Source: DATIYF01 sp035517775
Lineage (GTDB): Bacteria > Acidobacteriota > Terriglobia > Terriglobales > Acidobacteriaceae
Assembly: GCA_035517775.1 (NCBI GenBank)
Contig: DATIYF010000003.1
Span: 1 to 64,000 of the forward strand
Direction of reading: 5' to 3'
Length of the DNA stretch: 64,000 nucleotides
Shown here: positions 60,622-64,000 of the stretch, in pieces
Position numbering within the stretch: the stretch's first letter is position 1
Layout: each line of letters starts with the position of its first letter
Notes under the pieces: generated by a model
What the model saw: the letters and a program-made list of their open reading frames with translations, nothing else
What the model was told of the DNA's origin: nothing
Database searches by the model: none
Position numbers and translations under genes: made by a program

Positions 60622-61542
60622 TCAGCTGCCGCCGGAGAAGCCGCTGCCGGCCTGTGCCCAGGTCAGGCGAAGATACTTGTGCGGATTGACGGGAATATCA
60701 TTGATGCGCACTTCGTAATGCAGGTGCGGGCCGGTGGAGCGGCCACTCAGGCCGACGTAGCCGATGACCTCGCCGCGGTGCACGTGCTGTCCCGCAGATA
60801 CCGCAAAGCTGGCCAGGTGGCCGTAGCGGGTGGTGATGCCGTGGCCGTGGTCAAGAATCAGGGCCCGACCATAGCCGCCCAGGAAATCGGCGAAGATGAC
60901 GATTCCATCCGCGGGGGCCACGACCGGTTGACCGTAGGAAGAGCCAATATCCACTCCCTCATGGAAGGCGCCCTCTCCGTTGAAGGGATCAATGCGCTCG
61001 CCGAATGAGCCGGTGATCTGGCCCTCGACCGGCCAGAGGTCGGGCGCGGAGTTGGCCTTGACCCAATCCGCCATGGTGACGTTGCGGGTCAGCCCGAGAG
61101 AAATGCCGGTGGTGGCGGCGCCGCTGAGGGCGGTGGTCTTAAGCGCGTAAAACTGGTCGAGCGACATGCTGACCTGCTGCTCGCGCAGCCTGCCGGAAGG
61201 CTCGCCCGTCAGAATCGGGTCTGACTTCAAGCCATACAGGGCGGAAACCTCGCTGGCCAGCGAACCCAGCGACGCCACCTGAATGTCGCGCACCTGCGCC
61301 ACTTTTTCGAGCTGCGAGTACTGCTTTTTGAGCTGATCTTTTTCCGTGCGCAGCTGGTTGAAGCGCGAAACCTTGGCCAGCATGCGTACATAGGAGCTGG
61401 CTACCCCGGTGAGACTGAGAATTCCGACCGTCGCCCCCACCACCAGCACGTACACGTAGTACATGGGGATGGGAATCTTGCGCAGCTGGCCATCTTCCCC
61501 GCGCGCAACAAAAAGTATGTAGAAGCGACGACGCAAGTGCAC
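60622..61542 (-). CDS. M23 family peptidase with membrane anchor (murein hydrolase-like)
   Basis: 306 aa from GTG 61542; a TTG at 61536 fits the AGGAAG site equally well. Membrane helix about 28-50 (YYVYVLVVGATVGILSLTGVAS), coiled coil about 58-95, then an M23 (LytM) domain: GERIDPFNGEGAFHEGVDIG (zinc His and Asp), HGHGITTRYGHLA and HLHYEV. All zinc ligands are present, so it may cut peptidoglycan cross-links in the periplasm or regulate other hydrolases. Confidence 0.92.
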   Translation of the reverse strand: MHLRRRFYILFVARGEDGQLRKIPIPMYYVYVLVVGATVGILSLTGVASSYVRMLAKVSRFNQLRTEKDQLKKQYSQLEKVAQVRDIQVASLGSLASEVSALYGLKSDPILTGEPSGRLREQQVSMSLDQFYALKTTALSGAATTGISLGLTRNVTMADWVKANSAPDLWPVEGQITGSFGERIDPFNGEGAFHEGVDIGSSYGQPVVAPADGIVIFADFLGGYGRALILDHGHGITTRYGHLASFAVSAGQHVHRGEVIGYVGLSGRSTGPHLHYEVRINDIPVNPHKYLRLTWAQAGSGFSGGS

Positions 61543-62079
61543 TCTTCCTAAAAGATCGTCTGAACTAAGAGATCATCTTTCGAAGCTGCCATCGGTAATC
61601 GGCAGCGGCACCCTTTCGGGACAGCCTATGTATTCATCGGCACGCCGTACGTTTTGCAAAAGTCCGCAGGCGCCAGCCAGATAATCTGCAATCCTCCTGC
61701 TGGCGGAAACGCCGCTGTCGGCGTCACCCGTTCCTACCGGAACCGGATCGAAATCCACAGACTTGATGGCTGCAATTCTCGGACAATGCAGCACTTACGT
61801 TCGGGTCAACAAGGGTCTGAAAACAGCGAAGCTCACGGTAACAAAGCAGGTTCCCCCCTGTCAATGGCTCCAGACGTGGACTTTGCCATTACCTAAGGCG
61901 GAGAGTTCGACCCCGTACCCGTGAGCAGAGTAGCTCTTCCCATAACCGGAATCACACTGTCCTAGTGGTTTCCGATGCCTCCCATTCCGGTCGGGTTGGA
62001 GCCAAAGAAGGCCCATTCCCCGCCAAAGGGAACGACAGATGCTACAGATGCTAAAGAGAAATGCCGAGGCAGGCGGCCT
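61543..62079. other. 537-bp intergenic region
   Basis: No credible gene. It holds GCTGCC..GGCAGC (about 61584-61605, a 6-bp stem), a 9-bp tandem repeat (ACAGATGCT twice, near 62034) and scattered short frames without coding character. It is AT-richer than the flanks. Confidence 0.5.
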
Positions 62080-62937
62080 TTAGAGGCGGCGGGCGGCAGC
62101 TACTCTTTGAATGCCCTGCAAATCGGGGATCAGGCGGGCATCTGCCCAGCCCACAAGCAGCCCGCGGACGCCTTCGGCGATGCCGCCGCTGATCTCCATC
62201 ACCAGCCAGCCGCCGGGCTTAAGCGCGGCCTGGGCCTGCGGGACTAGGCGTTCAACCACTTCCACGCCGGTAGGTCCCGCAAAAACTGCACCGCGAGGCT
62301 CGAATTTGCGCACTTCGAGCTGAACCTGGCCGGCCTCCGAATCACCCACATAGGGCGGGTTCGAGACCACGAAGTCGAAGCTTTGCTCTGGCAGGCCAGC
62401 CAGTAAATCCGTTTGGTGAAATTGGATTCTCCCGGCGAGCTGCAGGCGGGCGGCGTTGGCGCGGGCGACTTCGAGGGCTTCGGGCGAAATGTCGGTAGCG
62501 TGGATTTCGGCGGAGGGCAGCTCCTTTGCCAGGGCCAGCGCGATGCAGCCGGAGCCGGCGCCGACATCGGCAATACGGAGCGGAGTGGCGGGCGAGAGCG
62601 CCTGCCCCAAACTGGCCAGCTCGAGCACGGTTTCGATTACGTGCTCGGTCTCGGGGCGGGGGATGAGGACGGCGGGCGAGACGATCAGGTCCATGCCCCA
62701 GAATTCCTGATGGCCGGTAATGTACTGCGCCGGGACGCCGCGGCAGCGCTCGGCGAGAGCGTGATCGTAGCGGGATTGCTCGTGGGCAGAGAGTTCGCGC
62801 TCAGGATGGGCGTAGAGATAAGCGCGGTCGCAGTTGAGGGTGAACATCAGCAGCAGCTCGGCGTTCATGCGCGGCGAGGGAACGCTCTCGGCGGTGAGGC
62901 GGGAGACAGCGGCGATGAGGGCATCACGGAGGAGCAC
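62080..62937 (-). CDS. prmC: peptide chain release factor N5-glutamine methyltransferase
   Basis: 285 aa from GTG 62937. N-terminal PrmC domain, then a SAM-binding Rossmann domain (IADVGAGSGCIALALAKE) and the catalytic NPPY in VVSNPPYVGDSE. VLIPRPETEHVIE is the PrmC signature. It methylates the GGQ glutamine of release factors. The usual neighbour prfA is not in the window. Confidence 0.95.
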   Translation of the reverse strand: MLLRDALIAAVSRLTAESVPSPRMNAELLLMFTLNCDRAYLYAHPERELSAHEQSRYDHALAERCRGVPAQYITGHQEFWGMDLIVSPAVLIPRPETEHVIETVLELASLGQALSPATPLRIADVGAGSGCIALALAKELPSAEIHATDISPEALEVARANAARLQLAGRIQFHQTDLLAGLPEQSFDFVVSNPPYVGDSEAGQVQLEVRKFEPRGAVFAGPTGVEVVERLVPQAQAALKPGGWLVMEISGGIAEGVRGLLVGWADARLIPDLQGIQRVAAARRL

Positions 62938-62978
62938 GGGGATATTTCAACACAGCAGTCGCGGCGAAGATGGGGATA

Positions 62979-62984
62979 TATAAT
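62979..62984 (+). promoter_or_regulatory. -10 box before the DUF4258-like gene
   Basis: A perfect TATAAT lies about 40 nt before the GTG at 63025. No good -35 is seen. It sits in the gap to the divergent prmC gene. Confidence 0.35.
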
Positions 62985-63024
62985 CGTGTAGAGGGTTGAT
63001 TGAGAACTAGCGCGGAAGCCTTTA

Positions 63025-63273
63025 GTGAGCGTCAAGACAAGACGGTACTTTCGCGAGCAGGTTTTGCGCAAGCGCCCCTATATCCAAATGGAATGGTGTG
63101 AACGGATTCTTGCGCGACCGACCGCCCGAGTGACTCAGCCCGACGGGCGGATTCGATTTTGGGGAGTTGTGCCAGAGTTGGGAAATAAGGCACTTCGTGT
63201 TGTGACTCTAGCTGACGGGGAGACCGTGCATAACGCCTTCCCCGACCGTGATTTCAAGGCTCCTTCACCATGA
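63025..63273 (+). CDS. small DUF4258-like protein, possible toxin
   Basis: 82 aa from GTG 63025 (GGAAG upstream). The segment RILARPTARVTQPDGRIRFWGVVPELGNKALRVVTLADGETVHNAFPD is like DUF4258/BrnT-type small beta proteins, with a basic N-terminus. A DUF2283-type gene follows after 12 bp; such pairs resemble toxin-antitoxin modules. Assignment rests on sequence feel and gene order. Confidence 0.6.
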   Translation: MSVKTRRYFREQVLRKRPYIQMEWCERILARPTARVTQPDGRIRFWGVVPELGNKALRVVTLADGETVHNAFPDRDFKAPSP

Positions 63274-63285
63274 GCTGTGGTGGCT

Positions 63286-63516
63286 ATGAAACTGCATTAC
63301 GATAAGGAAACCGATTCGCTCTACATTGACCTGAACTCCCGGCCCAGCGTGGACTCCCGCGAGATTCAGGAGGGCGTAGTGATCGACCTAGATGCCAAAG
63401 GGAAGATCGTAGGGATTGACATCCAGCACGCGTCAGAGGTTCTGGACTTGGCCAGTTTGGAAGCTGACTCTCTGCCAGCATTACGGTCGTCCGCAACCGA
63501 GCGAAGATTGCCCTGA
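63286..63516 (+). CDS. DUF2283 family protein, possible antitoxin
   Basis: 76 aa from ATG 63286 (MKLHYDKETDSLYIDLNSRPSVDSREIQEGVVIDLDAKGKIVGIDIQHASEVLDLASL). This is the DUF2283 fold (COG5428), often the second gene of a small pair with a DUF4258-type protein. The last 15 residues are less conserved-looking. Confidence 0.75.
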   Translation: MKLHYDKETDSLYIDLNSRPSVDSREIQEGVVIDLDAKGKIVGIDIQHASEVLDLASLEADSLPALRSSATERRLP

Positions 63517-63592
63517 TTCCGTCGCCGTGTGGTCTGGAGGGACCATTGCTATTCCGGCAGTGAAGGACGCTTCGTCCCCGATCTGCCGGAGT

Positions 63593-63991
63593 TCACGGGC
63601 AGATTCGAACGCGATGGATATCTCGCTCTTTGAGTTTTTCGCTTGCGTCAAATGAAAGCACAACTTGAATCTCGAAGCCGCACGGAAAATCAAAGGCACC
63701 GGTATGGGTTTTGCCCACGAGGGTGGGTCCGGCCATCTCGCTAAATGCGACCCCGTGAGATTTCAGGATCGACCGCGCTTCCTCAATACTGATTCCGTTG
63801 GGAAAAGACGCCTTCAGTCCGGTTTCGGTTTTGGCGACTAAGTCCATCCCGCTCGGCCACAGCGGATCGAGGGATGGAACACACGCTAACACAACGAGAA
63901 TCGCTACGGGAGCGACCAAACCGATCGGAGAAATCAGCGAAGTAAATCCGGCACCGCACAGCAAGGCAAGAAATATCTTGTACTTCTTCAT
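63593..63991 (-). CDS. small membrane or secreted hypothetical protein
   Basis: 132 aa from ATG 63991, 10 bases from the window edge. Two hydrophobic segments (IFLALLCGAGFTSLISPIG and VAPVAILVVLACVPSL, residues 6-40) are followed by a soluble part with GISIEEARSILKSHGVAFSEM. No family recognised. Its promoter lies outside the window. Base composition is AT-richer than most of the window. Confidence 0.6.
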   Translation of the reverse strand: MKKYKIFLALLCGAGFTSLISPIGLVAPVAILVVLACVPSLDPLWPSGMDLVAKTETGLKASFPNGISIEEARSILKSHGVAFSEMAGPTLVGKTHTGAFDFPCGFEIQVVLSFDASEKLKERDIHRVRICP

Positions 63992-64000
63992 GGGTCTGCC

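Noticed and set aside
61573..61794. 73-codon frame on the - strand beyond the M23 peptidase
   Set aside because: No Shine-Dalgarno, no motif, and it overlaps a small hairpin; coding character is weak.
1..64000. tRNA, rRNA, CRISPR arrays, prophage or IS transposase genes
   Set aside because: I looked for T-loop patterns (GGTTCGAATCC and variants), regularly spaced repeats and transposase or integrase motifs on both strands and saw none that hold up.

Overview
The window is a GC-rich stretch of bacterial chromosome that reads best as Acidobacteriota (soil-type, Terriglobia/Koribacter-like). This placement is an inference from gene content: an Oar-like TonB-dependent receptor with an N-terminal carboxypeptidase-regulatory domain, an S53 pro-kumamolisin with tandem Ig-like domains, an M13 metallopeptidase, a B-box/DUF4097 membrane-sensor operon and many orphan regulators. 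No rRNA or tRNA gene, CRISPR array, phage or IS transposase was found. Genes are dense and mostly ordinary chromosomal genes.

Layout. 1-383: start of ligA (runs off the left edge). 592-10637: an aerobic carbon monoxide dehydrogenase locus, with a MocA-XdhC fusion, a divergent XdhC and an IscU/NifU-like protein, followed by coxM-S-L-G-D-E-F. The large subunit carries the AYRCSFR loop diagnostic of true (form I, Mo-Cu) CO dehydrogenase, and the CoxF protein has an extra C-terminal YHS metal-binding domain. 10705-17350: TonB-dependent receptor, benzoate-CoA-ligase-like enzyme and a LysR regulator, with two ATAC-N7-GTAT operators of the BenM/CatM type. 17364-20256: Ada, two small hypothetical genes and tatA. 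20524-26456: a tripartite RND efflux system. 26492-32403: succinate-semialdehyde dehydrogenase, a phytase-like secreted protein with a clear terminator, a cytochrome c, hemB and a MerR regulator. 32404-32848: a 12-codon lysine-rich micro-ORF with its own Shine-Dalgarno, promoter, palindrome and 3' hairpins. 32849-43263: hyuB, a ClC channel, tdh, a two-component pair, aroC, def, fmt and asd. 43335-47047: four translationally coupled genes (ECF sigma factor, anti-sigma factor, B-box membrane protein, DUF4097 protein). 47315-52448: two secreted peptidases. 52729-59227: a complete isc operon (iscR-S-U-A-hscB-hscA-fdx-iscX) preceded by an IscR type-1-like operator. 59562-63991: a small zinc-ribbon protein, a single-domain response regulator, an M23 peptidase, prmC, a DUF4258/DUF2283-like pair and a partial-context membrane protein.

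How the parts work together. The cox locus encodes both the enzyme and its maturation machinery: MocA for the cytosine-dinucleotide cofactor, XdhC/CoxF chaperones, the CoxD/CoxE AAA-VWA pair for sulfuration and copper insertion, and CoxG for membrane recruitment. CO oxidation would give electrons to a respiratory chain, as in other soil persisters. The Isc operon could supply the two [2Fe-2S] clusters of CoxS, and the IscU-like paralogue beside cox, which lacks one ligand cysteine, may be specialised for it. The most intriguing small-scale signals are the micropeptide unit at 32531-32768, the paired LysR operators, the IscR-like site, the YHS domain on CoxF, and a 113-bp inverted-repeat element wedged between iscA and hscB.
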